Of a DNA stretch of 64,000 nucleotides, positions 52,573 to 61,616 are shown piece after piece. How positions within the stretch are numbered: position 1 is the stretch's first letter; each line of letters starts with the position of its first letter. The DNA is from Hyphomicrobium sp. GTDB taxonomy: Bacteria; Pseudomonadota; Alphaproteobacteria; Rhizobiales; Hyphomicrobiaceae. The notes under the pieces are model-generated. The model was not told the origin of the DNA. It was given only the letters and a program-made list of their open reading frames with translations, and searched no databases. The translations under genes were made by a program, and so were the position numbers. The stretch covers positions 1-64,000 of the forward strand of contig NZ_RXIZ01000016.1 in NCBI RefSeq assembly GCF_003987855.1, written 5' to 3'.

Positions 52573-53214
52573 CTACCAGCGCAGCATGCGCGAACCGAGC
52601 AAGGCGCCGACGCCGGTCATAACCACCACGCCGATCGTGTACCAAGCGGCCAGAAACAGGGGACTATCGTCGGGGCAGTGCGCCGCATAGAGCGTGGCTG
52701 CGATGCCGGCGGACAGAAGTCCACCTACCGCACCAGCCGTAACTGGGTGTGTCGGTGCGCCCTTGCGCAACGCGTAGAGCACCGCGGCGAGCGGCGCCAG
52801 CGACAGGATCGGGATGACGATCAGACAATAGACGGAGTTCTGCCCGATCATGCGCGCTTTCCAAGTGTCCGCGGGCAGTACCATCATCTCGCCGATGATA
52901 CCCGCAAGCAGCAGCGCGGGGGCGAGCGCCAGCCACCACAGCCTCCCATCAGGCTTGAAGTCGGGGCGGGCGAGGCCGCGCACCAGCAGGAACGCGGGGA
53001 TGGCGACGCTGAGCGTCAGAACGAACTTGAACGCGAAGCGGACCGATGTGGCGATGCTGTCCATGAAGTTATCGCGGATGCCAAGAGCCCACAGGAACAG
53101 AAGGGCGGAGATCAGCGTGCCAGCGCCGACCGCCATCGTCAGCGTCTGACCGATGGGAGGCTCGACGGTTTTGGCGTCGGCGGCAATGGCCTTGATTAGA
53201 TCGTCCGTCCTCAT
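52573..53214 (-). CDS. NrsF-like DUF1109 membrane anti-sigma factor
   Basis: A 213-residue protein with six predicted membrane spans, starting MRTDDLIKAIAADAK and containing GAGTLISALLFLWALGIR and CPDDSPLFLAAWYTIGVVVMTGVGALLGSRMLRW in parts. DUF1109/NrsF proteins hold SigF-type ECF factors at the membrane in Caulobacter and respond to oxidants or heavy metals. The start overlaps the sigma-factor stop as ATGA. Few Cys residues remain (a CPDD segment and one other), so the sensing route may use them. Confidence 0.88.
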   Translation of the reverse strand: MRTDDLIKAIAADAKTVEPPIGQTLTMAVGAGTLISALLFLWALGIRDNFMDSIATSVRFAFKFVLTLSVAIPAFLLVRGLARPDFKPDGRLWWLALAPALLLAGIIGEMMVLPADTWKARMIGQNSVYCLIVIPILSLAPLAAVLYALRKGAPTHPVTAGAVGGLLSAGIAATLYAAHCPDDSPLFLAAWYTIGVVVMTGVGALLGSRMLRW

Positions 53215-53768
53215 GTGTTCTTCTCTTGATAGGTCGCTGCCAGCGCTTTCAGGCTACGATGAAGCGCCACACGCACGGCAACTTCGGTCATGCCCAGCCG
53301 TTCCGCGACCTCTTTGGCGGAGTGTCCGTCGATGCTGATCGAGCGCACGATGTCGCGATTTTTGTCCGATAGGCCATTGAGCACCCGGTCGAGATCGCGG
53401 GCATCGATCGAGGCTTGCTGATCCTCGCCCTCAATCTCGAACTCGCTGAGGTCGACGGCCACCTCCGGACGGCGACCCCGACGTCGCAGGTCGTCGATCA
53501 TCTTGTTGCGGGCGATGGCCGACACCCAGGGGCCGAGCGGCATCGATCTGTCCCAGGTATGGCGCTTCAGATGAATTGCAAGCAGTACGTCCTGCACCAC
53601 GTCCTCTACATCGTCACGCGGCACTCCAACGCCAGCGAAACCGCGACGGACCACGCCGCGAAGCACCTGCGACAGCTCAGAGAGGAGCTTACGGTAAGCG
53701 CTCTCGTCGCCCGCGATCGCCGCGCGCATCAAATCCGACCATTGAGCGTCTCGAGCCTTACGGTCCAA
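53211..53768 (-). CDS. SigF-like ECF sigma factor
   Basis: A 185-residue ECF sigma factor with region 2 (DDVEDVVQDVLLAIHLKRHTWD) and region 4 (SAKEVAERLGMTEVAVRVALHRSLKAL). It begins at a TTG at 53768 with AAAGG upstream. It is coupled to the NrsF-like gene, matching the Caulobacter sigF-nrsF pair. A near-match to the SigF promoter lies upstream, so autoregulation is probable. Confidence 0.9.
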   Translation of the reverse strand: MDRKARDAQWSDLMRAAIAGDESAYRKLLSELSQVLRGVVRRGFAGVGVPRDDVEDVVQDVLLAIHLKRHTWDRSMPLGPWVSAIARNKMIDDLRRRGRRPEVAVDLSEFEIEGEDQQASIDARDLDRVLNGLSDKNRDIVRSISIDGHSAKEVAERLGMTEVAVRVALHRSLKALAATYQEKNT

Positions 53769-53788
53769 AGTGCGCCTTTGAAGTTGCT

Positions 53789-53814
53789 TACGAGCCGGGC
53801 GAGGAAAACGTTAC
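53789..53814 (-). promoter_or_regulatory. Candidate autoregulated SigF-type promoter (GTAACG-N16-CGTA)
   Basis: On the minus strand GTAACG (53814-53809) and CGTA (53792-53789) are 16 bases apart, about 20 bases before the sigma-factor start. The SigF consensus I recall from Caulobacter is GTAACC-N16-CGAA, so this differs by one base in each element. Confidence 0.55.
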
Positions 53815-53936
53815 GTTGTGAAAAACGACAGAAATTCCGTCTCCGCGGGATTGATCCCGAGAATCCGGCCGACGGGCATATGGCAGAGGCAGTTGGGCGG
53901 GCGCAAGATGACAGAAGTGAAAAATGGCCTTTTCGC

Positions 53937-54332
53937 TCAATTGGGCGGCAGCCAAATCCACAAGATCGCGACGTAGGTCAATCCGTGGAGCAGCTGATCG
54001 AGCCCGAATGCCCACCAGAAATAGGGTTCTCTGGGCGTCCAGCCGAAATGATGAACGACCTGCTCCTTGGCCCAATCGAGGTGATAGTGGACCAGAAATT
54101 CCGCTGCGAGCAATCCGACAGCTAGGGTCGTGCTCCCGCCTGGAAACAGCAGAAAAATGGGGGCCGTGAGGGTGATATGGATCAGCGCGTGCAGCAGTCC
54201 GCCGGCCGCTCCATACCGTCCCTTCTGGCGAAAGATGGGGTCGCCCTGGAGGACGAAATCTGCGATCGCGTGCTTGGCGAGGAGATATGATATTGCGGCT
54301 AAAGCCGCATGAACCGGTGACATGGCTTCCAT
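53937..54332 (-). CDS. DUF3307 membrane protein
   Basis: A 131-residue protein with three to four spans: LLAKHAIADFVLQGDPIFRQK opens it and LVHYHLDWAKEQVVHHFGW and FWWAFGLDQLLHGLTYVAILWIW close it, the DUF3307 pattern with its conserved His and Asp residues. Function is unknown. The ATG at 54332 or the one at 54323 may be used. It stands between the sigma factor and a molybdoenzyme. Confidence 0.85.
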   Translation of the reverse strand: MEAMSPVHAALAAISYLLAKHAIADFVLQGDPIFRQKGRYGAAGGLLHALIHITLTAPIFLLFPGGSTTLAVGLLAAEFLVHYHLDWAKEQVVHHFGWTPREPYFWWAFGLDQLLHGLTYVAILWIWLPPN

Positions 54333-54503
54333 CGCTGCCTGGACGACCCCGTACTCGGACCGTTCCGGGCCGGGACTTTCGAACGCCCACCTACTTCCCC
54401 GACACCATATTAGCCGGAGGGGGATTTCGCAGATGTCACCTGGGGAACAGAGACCTGCGCAACCTGATGTCGCGCAGGTCCTTCAAAGTAGAGTAGGCGT
54501 TCG

Positions 54504-56636
54504 TCAGTTAACCCGCTGGACCTCAACCAGATTGTCCGAGAATGTCGGTGCGCGGCCGAGTCCGCTCCAAGCATCGGACGAGATGCAGTTGACGGAGCCA
54601 TCCGAGCGGTTGAGCGAGCGCCAATAGCCGAGCGTCGCCACCACCACGCCATCGGGCACGTCATCCGTCACACGCGCGACCCCTTCGAAATCGCCGCGAT
54701 CATTATAGACGCGCACAGGGTCGCCATCGCGAACCGAACGCCGGTCCGCATCTCCCGGTGAGATCATCACGAACTGATCGCCTTGTGCTTTGATCTTATG
54801 TGGTTCGTTCGCATAGCATGAGTTCAGGAACGCGTGGCTCTTCGGCGAAATGATGTTGAGCGTGTAGAGCTTGGCGCGCGCCGGGTTCGTCTCGGGCGTC
54901 TCGCGGGGCGGCACATACCCTGGAAGCGGATCGACCGGTTCACCCGATTGCTCGCCTTCGTACATCGCCCGGAACGGACCGGCGACGAAGTTCTTGGCAT
55001 CGTGCAATAGGAACTCGACCTTACCGGAAGGTGTCGGGAACTTGCCTTCCGCATGGGGGGTGCGGGTGTCAGCCGGGCCGACATCGATCTTGAAGTAGCC
55101 GTGCTTCTTGAAATACTCCATGTCTATGCCGCCCATCTTCGGGTCATCCCAGTTGATGTATTCGGCACACAGCTCGCTGTCGGTCATTTTGAAGACCGGA
55201 TCGTCGAAGCCCATTTCCTTCGCCAAAAGACGCCAGAGATCGCTCGTCGGCTTGCATTCTCCCGGTGGCTCGACCGCCTTCTGATTGTAGGTGAGGTAGA
55301 AATGGCCCCACGACCACATCATGTCTTCTGCCTCGCCGGCCATCGCCGCAGGCAGCACGATATCCGCGTATCTCGCCGTGTCGGTGAGGAAGTGCTCAGC
55401 GACGACCGTGAAAAGGTCTTCGCGCTTGAGGCCTGCGACGATCTTGTTGGTCTCCGGCGCTTGGCTGACTGGGTTGGTGCAGAACACGAAGAGGCTCTTG
55501 ATCGGCGGATCGAGTTTCATCTCGCCGGTCAGCGCTGCCCCTAGCCGCAGGTTGTTCACTACCCGCGTACCGGGTTTGATCCAGTCGGGACGCGCCGCCT
55601 TGGCCCAATCGATCGGGAAATCCCAGAGCGGCATCTGCAGGAGGCCGCCGCCGACATAACGCCAGGAACCAACCAGCGCGGGAAGGCTGCAGACCGCACG
55701 GATCGCCTGACCGCCGCCGGCGCTGCGCTCCAATGCGACGCCGAGCCGAATGACGGATGGCTGAGCAGTCGCGAATTCGCGGGCAAACTTCCGAATGTCT
55801 TCTGCGGAAACGCCCGTGGTGCGTTCAACGTATTCGGGCGTGAATTCGGAAGCGCGGGCTTTAAGTTCGGCAAAACCGTGGGTGTAGTTGTCGACGTAGT
55901 CCTGGTCGACCAGCCCTTGCTCGACGATGGAGTTGATGACGCCCATTGCCAGCGCGCCATCGGTGCCGGGCTTCGGGCAGATATGCCAGTCCGCAGCCTT
56001 CGCTGTGCGCGAGCGGTAGGCATCGATGACGACGAGCTTTGCGCCACGTCTTTGCGCTTCGAGCACGAACGGCCAATGATGGAGATTAGTCGAGATCGAG
56101 TTACAGGCCCAGATCACTATGTATTTGGCATGCACGAAGCTCTCGGGATCCACCGCACCGGTAGGGCCGACGGTGAGAAGCCATGCGGTCGATGAGCCGG
56201 ACGCGCAGAAGGTCTTCTCATTCACCGTGGTGCCGAGTCGGTTGAAAAACGGATCGCCCGAATTGATGCCCTGCACGAGTCCCATATTGCCGAGGTAGCT
56301 GTAAGGCATGATCGCCTGGGCGCCGTGCTCGGCGATGATCTCGCGCCAGCGCGCGCCGATCTCGGAGATGGCTTCGTCCCACGAGATCCTCTTGAACTCT
56401 TTCGAGCCCTTGGGGCCTGACCGCTTGAGCGGATAAAGCAGACGGTCTGGATTGGCGTGATGGTCGGCGAAGTCCTTCAGCTTCACACACAAGCCGCCCC
56501 GAGTCATCGGATGCTCTTTATTCCCACGAACCTCGACGAGGCGACCCTGCTGGGTCTCGTAAATCATCGCGCAGGTATCGGGACAGTCATGGGGACATGC
56601 GCCAAAGAATTTTTCCCGAGGGAGCAGTTCGTTCAT
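54504..56636 (-). CDS. Molybdopterin oxidoreductase with one Fe-S cluster, DMSO-reductase family
   Basis: A 710-residue cytoplasmic enzyme without a signal peptide. Cys14-x3-Cys18-x3-Cys22-x27-Cys50 binds a [4Fe-4S] cluster (CPHDCPDTC). The catalytic domain follows (NEKTFCASGSSTAWL, a likely Mo-ligand region, then the CNSISTNLHHW and ICPKPGTDGALAMGV segments) and a molydop_binding domain ends it (SHAFLNSCYANEPHK, SPGDADRRSVRDGDPVRVYNDRG in parts). The substrate is not clear: relatives include formate dehydrogenases, biotin-sulfoxide-like and uncharacterised enzymes. The ATG at 56636 has a GGAGG site. It appears monocistronic; moeA and moaC lie 5-6 kb away. Confidence 0.88.
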   Translation of the reverse strand: MNELLPREKFFGACPHDCPDTCAMIYETQQGRLVEVRGNKEHPMTRGGLCVKLKDFADHHANPDRLLYPLKRSGPKGSKEFKRISWDEAISEIGARWREIIAEHGAQAIMPYSYLGNMGLVQGINSGDPFFNRLGTTVNEKTFCASGSSTAWLLTVGPTGAVDPESFVHAKYIVIWACNSISTNLHHWPFVLEAQRRGAKLVVIDAYRSRTAKAADWHICPKPGTDGALAMGVINSIVEQGLVDQDYVDNYTHGFAELKARASEFTPEYVERTTGVSAEDIRKFAREFATAQPSVIRLGVALERSAGGGQAIRAVCSLPALVGSWRYVGGGLLQMPLWDFPIDWAKAARPDWIKPGTRVVNNLRLGAALTGEMKLDPPIKSLFVFCTNPVSQAPETNKIVAGLKREDLFTVVAEHFLTDTARYADIVLPAAMAGEAEDMMWSWGHFYLTYNQKAVEPPGECKPTSDLWRLLAKEMGFDDPVFKMTDSELCAEYINWDDPKMGGIDMEYFKKHGYFKIDVGPADTRTPHAEGKFPTPSGKVEFLLHDAKNFVAGPFRAMYEGEQSGEPVDPLPGYVPPRETPETNPARAKLYTLNIISPKSHAFLNSCYANEPHKIKAQGDQFVMISPGDADRRSVRDGDPVRVYNDRGDFEGVARVTDDVPDGVVVATLGYWRSLNRSDGSVNCISSDAWSGLGRAPTFSDNLVEVQRVN

Positions 56637-56987
56637 TTCGTTCCTCCGAAGCAGTCCCGCCCGTTTGCCGGGCATGTTTGATATGCGTCAGTTTGGCACC
56701 GAACCCCTAGGACAAGCAACCAAAAGAGTTTTTGGCACCAATGAGGAGATCGAGCGTTTCAACAGTCACCCAGGCCGACGGGTACCGATTGAATTCCAAT
56801 GGAACTTCGAGGATGACGGCTTCGGGGCTGGTTGATTTCTCTTGCGGTCGCAAGAGAACGCTCAAGCCCCGTTGGGAAATGGGAGCGTAGGTTGTCTCGA
56901 GCTCTTTTTCCGGGCAGGCGCGTGCTCTGGATGCCATTAGAGGCTGCCTGGTCGGCGAGTCCTTCTGCGCCGCATTGCTGCGCGTCC
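56637..56987. other. 350-base gap before the zinc-ribbon gene
   Basis: No gene is supported. A 76-codon minus-strand frame at 56707-56937 has some protein-like composition (EVPLEFNRYPSAWVTVETLD) but no ribosome site or family, and might be a degraded remnant. The molybdoenzyme promoter should lie here. Confidence 0.35.
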
Positions 56988-57263
56988 ATGGTCAATGCAC
57001 TTAGGTTCGAGTGCCCGGAACATTCCGATCCGTTTGCATGTGGAGATTCCCTCGTTGTCTACAACGAGATCATGAACGAGTACGGCCTCATTATCCACGA
57101 CGGTACGGCGTCATATGTTTTGATCGACCGATGCCCTTGGTGCGGAACGCGGTTGCCGCCGAGCTTGCGCGACGAGTGGTTCGATGCCGTCGATGCACTG
57201 GAGCTTGACGAAGGAGAAACTCCGCCGGCGCGCTTCCTGACGAGGGCCTGGCGCCTGGGCTAA
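56988..57263 (+). CDS. DUF6980-like small protein with CxxC
   Basis: A 91-residue protein: FECPEHSDPFACGDSLVVYNE, then YGLIIHDGTASYVLIDRCPWCGTRLPPSLRDEWFD in parts. The CPWCGTRLP zinc-knuckle-like motif followed by RDEWFD is typical of a small uncharacterised family I recall as DUF6980. The ATG at 56988 lacks a clear ribosome site, but the homologous part begins there. It converges on epmB, ending 9 bases from its stop. Confidence 0.7.
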   Translation: MVNALRFECPEHSDPFACGDSLVVYNEIMNEYGLIIHDGTASYVLIDRCPWCGTRLPPSLRDEWFDAVDALELDEGETPPARFLTRAWRLG

Positions 57264-57272
57264 TCGCTGCGA

Positions 57273-58343
57273 TCAAGGCACGTCAGGTGCCGCGCACGCG
57301 TCCTCGTAATGATGTGACCGGCCATGCCTGTCCCTGAAGAGGTAGCCCTCCGTAGTGTCTGAGAGCGATCCGCTCTCTACCGGGACTTTACCGTGCGCTC
57401 CAGGCAGGTCGAGCACGTACGTCGGCAACGCAATGCCGGACACGCGTCGTCGCAGCTCGGCCATCAGCTGCCGGCCATCTTCAATCGTGGTGCGAAAGTG
57501 CGTTGTTCCCGGCGCAAGATCGCCGTGATGCAAGTAGTACGGCTTTACCCGAAGCTCCACCAGTTGACGCATCAAGGCTTCCAGCGTATCCGCATCGTCG
57601 TTGACGCCTTTGAGCAGCACCGTCTGGCTGAGCAGGGGAAGGCCTGCGTCAGCGAGGCGCGAGATGGCGCTTCGGGCAGCCAGCGTCAGTTCACGCGGGT
57701 GATTGGTGTGCAGTCCAACAAAGACGGTCTGATGGCTTGAATTGAGCGCGTCGATAAGATCCGCTGAAATGCGCTCGGGATCCACGACGGGCACGCGCGT
57801 ATGCCATCGCAGCACTTTGACGTGGCTGATGGTCGACAGGGCTTCGACTGTTTCGCGAATCCGCCTCGGCGACAGAATAAGCGGATCGCCGCCAGTGAGG
57901 ATCACCTCCCAGATACTGGGTGTCTGCCGAATGTAGGCGATCGCCTGCGCAAATTCTTCAGCGGATAAGGCTTCGCCATTCGCCGGGCCCACCATCTCGC
58001 GCCGGAAACAAAAGCGGCAGTATACGGGACAAACGCTCGCAATCTTGAACAACACACGATCTGCGTAGCGATGCACGATGCCCGGCGCCGGGCTCTTGAG
58101 GCGATCTCCGATCGGGTCGTCGTTCTCGCGCGGATGCGGCTGAAGCTCACGCTCGCTCGGAATGAACTGTAGTGCGAGCGGATCGCTCGATGCACCACGG
58201 TCGATGGCGTTTGCAATGGCCGGGGTGAGCGCTATCGCGTAGCGTTCGGCGACTCTTTCCAATGCATCACGGTCGCTGTCGCTTACCAAGGCTGCGGCAA
58301 CTAAATCACTTACGGACGACAGCCGGCGTTCGATGATCGTCAT
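57273..58343 (-). CDS. epmB: EF-P (R)-beta-lysine-forming 2,3-aminomutase
   Basis: A 356-residue radical SAM enzyme of the lysine 2,3-aminomutase family. Cys105-x3-Cys109-x2-Cys112 (CPVYCRFCFRR) binds the [4Fe-4S] cluster; ILTGGDPLILS and LLSQTVLLKGVND belong to the barrel and Lys319 in LPGAHGKVPV is the likely PLP lysine. EpmB makes (R)-beta-lysine for EpmA to attach to EF-P. The length matches EpmB (about 340) rather than catabolic aminomutases (over 400). The ATG at 58343 overlaps the GFA gene stop as ATGA. Confidence 0.9.
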   Translation of the reverse strand: MTIIERRLSSVSDLVAAALVSDSDRDALERVAERYAIALTPAIANAIDRGASSDPLALQFIPSERELQPHPRENDDPIGDRLKSPAPGIVHRYADRVLFKIASVCPVYCRFCFRREMVGPANGEALSAEEFAQAIAYIRQTPSIWEVILTGGDPLILSPRRIRETVEALSTISHVKVLRWHTRVPVVDPERISADLIDALNSSHQTVFVGLHTNHPRELTLAARSAISRLADAGLPLLSQTVLLKGVNDDADTLEALMRQLVELRVKPYYLHHGDLAPGTTHFRTTIEDGRQLMAELRRRVSGIALPTYVLDLPGAHGKVPVESGSLSDTTEGYLFRDRHGRSHHYEDACAAPDVP

Positions 58344-58813
58344 TTCGGCGGCCAGACTTCCGTATCGTGATCCGGGTGTTGATAGGAAACCAGATCCTTC
58401 AGGAAAGGGGCCGCGTTGGGATCTTCGAGTGTCTCGTGCTGAGGGAGCCCCGCGATCCAATCGACGTACGGCATTTTTGCTTCGGTTCCCCACTGAACTT
58501 TGGGCACGATTGTTTGCGGCTGATCGAAGGCGCCAATCGCGACCGCGACGCCGTCGGGCGCTTCGTAGGTCAACGGTGTTCCGCAGTCGGCGCAGAAGCC
58601 GCGCGCGGCCGCATTGGAAGACTGATATTTTTTTGGTTCGCCCCTGGTCCAGGTGAGTTTGGCGTTGCGAACGCTGACGAGCGGCGCATAGAAGCTGCCA
58701 AATGCCTTCTGACACATGCGGCAATGGCAAACGGAAGCGTCGTCAAGAATTCCTTCCACGCGGAAACGTATCGCTCCGCATTGGCAGCCGCCGGTGTGAA
58801 CGTCCTGTGTCAT
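58340..58813 (-). CDS. GFA-family zinc protein
   Basis: A 157-residue protein of the GFA (DUF636) family named after glutathione-dependent formaldehyde-activating enzyme. The zinc ligands are the Cys in GGCQCGAIRF, VCHCRMCQKAFG and GFCADCGTPLTYE. The activity in most members is unproven. It lies between epmA and epmB with an eight-base gap and a four-base overlap, so it belongs to the epm operon; the functional link is unclear. The ATG at 58813 follows GGAAGAG. Confidence 0.88.
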   Translation of the reverse strand: MTQDVHTGGCQCGAIRFRVEGILDDASVCHCRMCQKAFGSFYAPLVSVRNAKLTWTRGEPKKYQSSNAAARGFCADCGTPLTYEAPDGVAVAIGAFDQPQTIVPKVQWGTEAKMPYVDWIAGLPQHETLEDPNAAPFLKDLVSYQHPDHDTEVWPPK

Positions 58814-58821
58814 TGCTCTTC

Positions 58822-59871
58822 CTATTCGTTCTGTAGCGGGAAAGGAGTCCAAAGAACCTGGTCGATTCTCTCCGCGCCGGTTGCGAGCATTGCGAGCCGG
58901 TCAAAGCCTAACGCGCATCCAGAGGCTTGAGGCATGTCGCGTAATGCGGCGAGAAAATCCTCGTCGAGCGGGTAGCGTTCGGCATAGATCCGCTCCTTCT
59001 CCGCCATCCACGTTTCGAACCGGCGTCGCTGTTCGTCGGCATCGGTCAGCTCACCGAACCCGTTTGCGAGTTCGACGCCACAAACGAAAAGTTCGAAGCG
59101 TTCGGCGACCTGCGGATCGCTAGACACCGGGCGGGCGAGGGCGGCTTCGGTGATGGGATATTCGTAGAGTATCGAAGGTGCGGGCGAGCCCAGATGGTCA
59201 TCGATCTTCTCCACGAGAACGCGGCTGAAGATATCGGACCAGGTATCGTCGGCGTCAGTGCGTACGCCTGCCACCTCAGCTTCCGAAAGCAGAGCGTCGC
59301 GATCTACGATCAAATTGGAGCCTGACTGACGGAGCGCTATTCCAGCCTGCTGCAGGAATGCCTCTTCGAGGGTCAGCATATCACAGGGCGCACACACTTC
59401 GCACGTCCGCCCCCGAAAGGACCATTGCTTCCGTTCTGTCGCTTCGCTCGCGACTTTCAGGATCGTCCCGCAATCGTCCCAGAGCGTCTGGTACGGCGCG
59501 TCAGCACGATACCATTCGAGCATCGTGAATTCCGGACTGTGCAACGACCCCCGTTCGCGATTGCGAAAAGCGGGCGAGAAACTGAAAATCTTGGTCTCAC
59601 CGGCCGCGAGCAGTTTCTTCATCGCGAATTCGGGCGAGGTGTGAAGAAAGAGCTCGTGCCGGGAGAGATCCGTACCCACCAATTCCGTGCGAAAGGCATG
59701 CAGATGCGTTTCGTTACCCGGCGAAAACTGGAGAATTCCCGGTTCGACTTCCGTAAACCCTTCAGCCAGAAACCAATTCCGGACCGCCGTTTTGATCCGG
59801 CCGCGACCAGTCAGGAAATGGCGGCGGTCGGCGTGGCGTTCGGGGCTCCACCAGGGGGAAAGCTGCGACAT
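58822..59871 (-). CDS. epmA: EF-P--(R)-beta-lysine ligase
   Basis: A 349-residue class II lysyl-tRNA-synthetase-like protein without an anticodon-binding domain. HTSPEFAMKKLLAAGETKIFSFSPAFRNRERGSLHSPEFTMLEWYRA, in parts, carries class II motif 2, and SGCALGFDRLAMLATGAERID is motif 3. EpmA (GenX/PoxA) attaches beta-lysine to Lys34 of EF-P. Divergent from efp by about 150 bases, with epmB in the same operon. Confidence 0.93.
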   Translation of the reverse strand: MSQLSPWWSPERHADRRHFLTGRGRIKTAVRNWFLAEGFTEVEPGILQFSPGNETHLHAFRTELVGTDLSRHELFLHTSPEFAMKKLLAAGETKIFSFSPAFRNRERGSLHSPEFTMLEWYRADAPYQTLWDDCGTILKVASEATERKQWSFRGRTCEVCAPCDMLTLEEAFLQQAGIALRQSGSNLIVDRDALLSEAEVAGVRTDADDTWSDIFSRVLVEKIDDHLGSPAPSILYEYPITEAALARPVSSDPQVAERFELFVCGVELANGFGELTDADEQRRRFETWMAEKERIYAERYPLDEDFLAALRDMPQASGCALGFDRLAMLATGAERIDQVLWTPFPLQNE

Positions 59872-60023
59872 GCGTACAATCTAGACGTTGGCGACCGGGT
59901 TGCCGCACTTGGCGGCACGGTACTTAGCGGGTATGAGACGCGACAGATTCCCTGAAGGCTTCCGCCGGCCGGCCGCCCCTGAGGCGGCCGCAGCGCTTTG
60001 AATATAAGAACGGAGATGTACCC

Positions 60024-60593
60024 GTGGTAAAGGTTATTGCAAGCTCGGTCCGCAAAGGCAACGTGCTCGATCTCGATGGCAAGCTCGCCGTTGTGATGCA
60101 TGCGGAAAACATTCATCCGGGCAAGGGTACACCGGTGACGCATCTCGAAATGCGGCGCATCGCCGACGGCGTTAAGGTCACCGAGCGCTATCGCACCACG
60201 GACCAAGTCGAGCGGGCCTATCTCGACGAAAAGGACTTCAATTACCTCTACGAAGACGACATGGGCTACAATTTCATGCAGCCCGAGACTTTCGATCAGA
60301 TCTCGATTTCGAAGGATGTCGTCGGCGATCAGGGGCAATGGTTGCAGGAGGGCATGACGTGCCTAGTTTCGCTTCATGAGGGCAATCCGATATCCATCGA
60401 ACTGCCGCAGCGCGTAACCCTCGAGATCGTCGAAGCCGATCCGGTCGTAAAAGGGCAGACCGCCTCGTCGTCCTACAAGCCAGCGAAGCTATCTAATGGG
60501 GCTCGTGTGATGGTCCCGCCGCACATCGGCGCTGGCACCCGCGTCGTGGTCATGACCGCCGACGGGTCCTACGTCGAGCGCGCAAAGGACTGA
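60024..60593 (+). CDS. efp: Elongation factor P
   Basis: A 189-residue EF-P with KOW-like N-domain and two OB domains. The modification loop HPGKGTP puts Lys34 exactly where E. coli EF-P is beta-lysylated, in agreement with epmA and epmB next door. EF-P rescues ribosomes stalled at poly-proline. The GTG start at 60024 has GGAG eight bases upstream. No hydroxylase (epmC) is seen here. Confidence 0.95.
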   Translation: MVKVIASSVRKGNVLDLDGKLAVVMHAENIHPGKGTPVTHLEMRRIADGVKVTERYRTTDQVERAYLDEKDFNYLYEDDMGYNFMQPETFDQISISKDVVGDQGQWLQEGMTCLVSLHEGNPISIELPQRVTLEIVEADPVVKGQTASSSYKPAKLSNGARVMVPPHIGAGTRVVVMTADGSYVERAKD

Positions 60594-60612
60594 GCCGTCT
60601 CGCGCCAAGGCA

Positions 60613-61452
60613 TCACGCAGCGCGCGACTTGAGTTCTGTCGCGCGCTGGGGCGCGACCTCCTCGCAGATGACCTTGAATTCGCGCAGGTAATGCTGGCCG
60701 AAAGACGTGATCATTGCCACATCGGCCGCGTCGCGCCCCCGGGCGATGACGATACGGCCGGTTCGCGCCATGTTGTGCCGCGCGTCGAACGTTACCCATC
60801 GATGATCGATGTAGGCCTCGAACCAAGCGCTGAAATCCATCGGTGCCGGGTCAGCCGGGACACCAATGTCTCCCAGATAGCCATTCACGTAGGCGGCCGG
60901 AATATTCAGGCATCGGCAGAACGCGATGGCCAGATGCGCATAGTCACGGCAAACGCCAGTTCGCTCGTTGTAGGCTTCATAAGCCGTGCGCGTCGAGCGT
61001 GCCGCCTGATAATCGAATTTGATCCGGTTATGGACGAAGTCGCAGATCGCTTTGACCCGCTGATAGCCCGGAGAAATATGCCCGAACAGCTGCCACGCAA
61101 TCGCTGCAAGTTGATCGGTTTCGCAATAGCGGCTGCCGCTCAGGAAGTGCAACGCGTAGTTCGGAAGATCTGAGACAGGGATCTCGCGCGCGGTGAAGGG
61201 CTTTTCTTCGACCTCGCCGGAATCGCTGACAACGGCGCGATAACTTAGCTTCATCTGGCCCGGAGGCGCGACGAGGCGCTGCGTCCGATTTCCGTAGAGA
61301 TCGAGCCCGTGAGAGATGGGGACGTCCGGCGTGTGCAGCGCATCCTCGTAGATCATATCGCGGCGCCGGCTGCTGTGGACGTCGAGGAGAAGGAGCAGCG
61401 GCGTGGGCGCCGAAAGCTCAAGGCCAATATCGTAACCAACGTGAATAAGCAT
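60613..61452 (-). CDS. Transglutaminase-like protein with N-terminal bact_transglu_N domain
   Basis: A 279-residue cytoplasmic protein. The N-terminal beta-domain (VGYDIGLELSAPTPLLLLLDVH) precedes a transglutaminase core with the catalytic Cys in ERTGVCRDYAHLAIAFCR, and His and Asp in the AWFEAYIDHRWVTFDARHN region. Such proteins may be cytosolic peptidases or amidases; the substrate is unknown. The ATG at 61452 follows GAGGGCG at a long spacing. It converges on efp. Confidence 0.85.
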   Translation of the reverse strand: MLIHVGYDIGLELSAPTPLLLLLDVHSSRRRDMIYEDALHTPDVPISHGLDLYGNRTQRLVAPPGQMKLSYRAVVSDSGEVEEKPFTAREIPVSDLPNYALHFLSGSRYCETDQLAAIAWQLFGHISPGYQRVKAICDFVHNRIKFDYQAARSTRTAYEAYNERTGVCRDYAHLAIAFCRCLNIPAAYVNGYLGDIGVPADPAPMDFSAWFEAYIDHRWVTFDARHNMARTGRIVIARGRDAADVAMITSFGQHYLREFKVICEEVAPQRATELKSRAA

Positions 61453-61616
61453 AATTTTGACGCCCTCGCGAAAACAGGTTCTCAAAAAACTTCTTCAAGG
61501 CTCGGAATGTTCCGGAACAAACGACCGCCGGACTGCACAAATATCGCCCATTCACGCGCAGTATGCGCGCTATGCCCACCGCCGGACAGAACATTCGGTC
61601 GGCGGTGTGTGCGTGC
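61453..61616. other. Short gap with palindromes after moeA
   Basis: A 12-bp palindrome TGTTCCGGAACA lies at 61508-61519 before the transglutaminase gene and an 8-bp stem CACCGCCG/CGGCGGTG at 61577-61607 just after the moeA stop; the latter may be a terminator lacking a T-run. Confidence 0.4.

Noticed and set aside
56707-56937. 76-codon minus-strand frame between the molybdoenzyme and the CxxC protein
   Set aside because: Some stretches look protein-like, but there is no ribosome site and no family; possibly a remnant, not supported as a gene.
61508-61519. TGTTCCGGAACA palindrome as a LexA box
   Set aside because: The alphaproteobacterial LexA site is a direct repeat (GTTC-N7-GTTC); this is a contiguous palindrome and the gene nearby is not an SOS gene.
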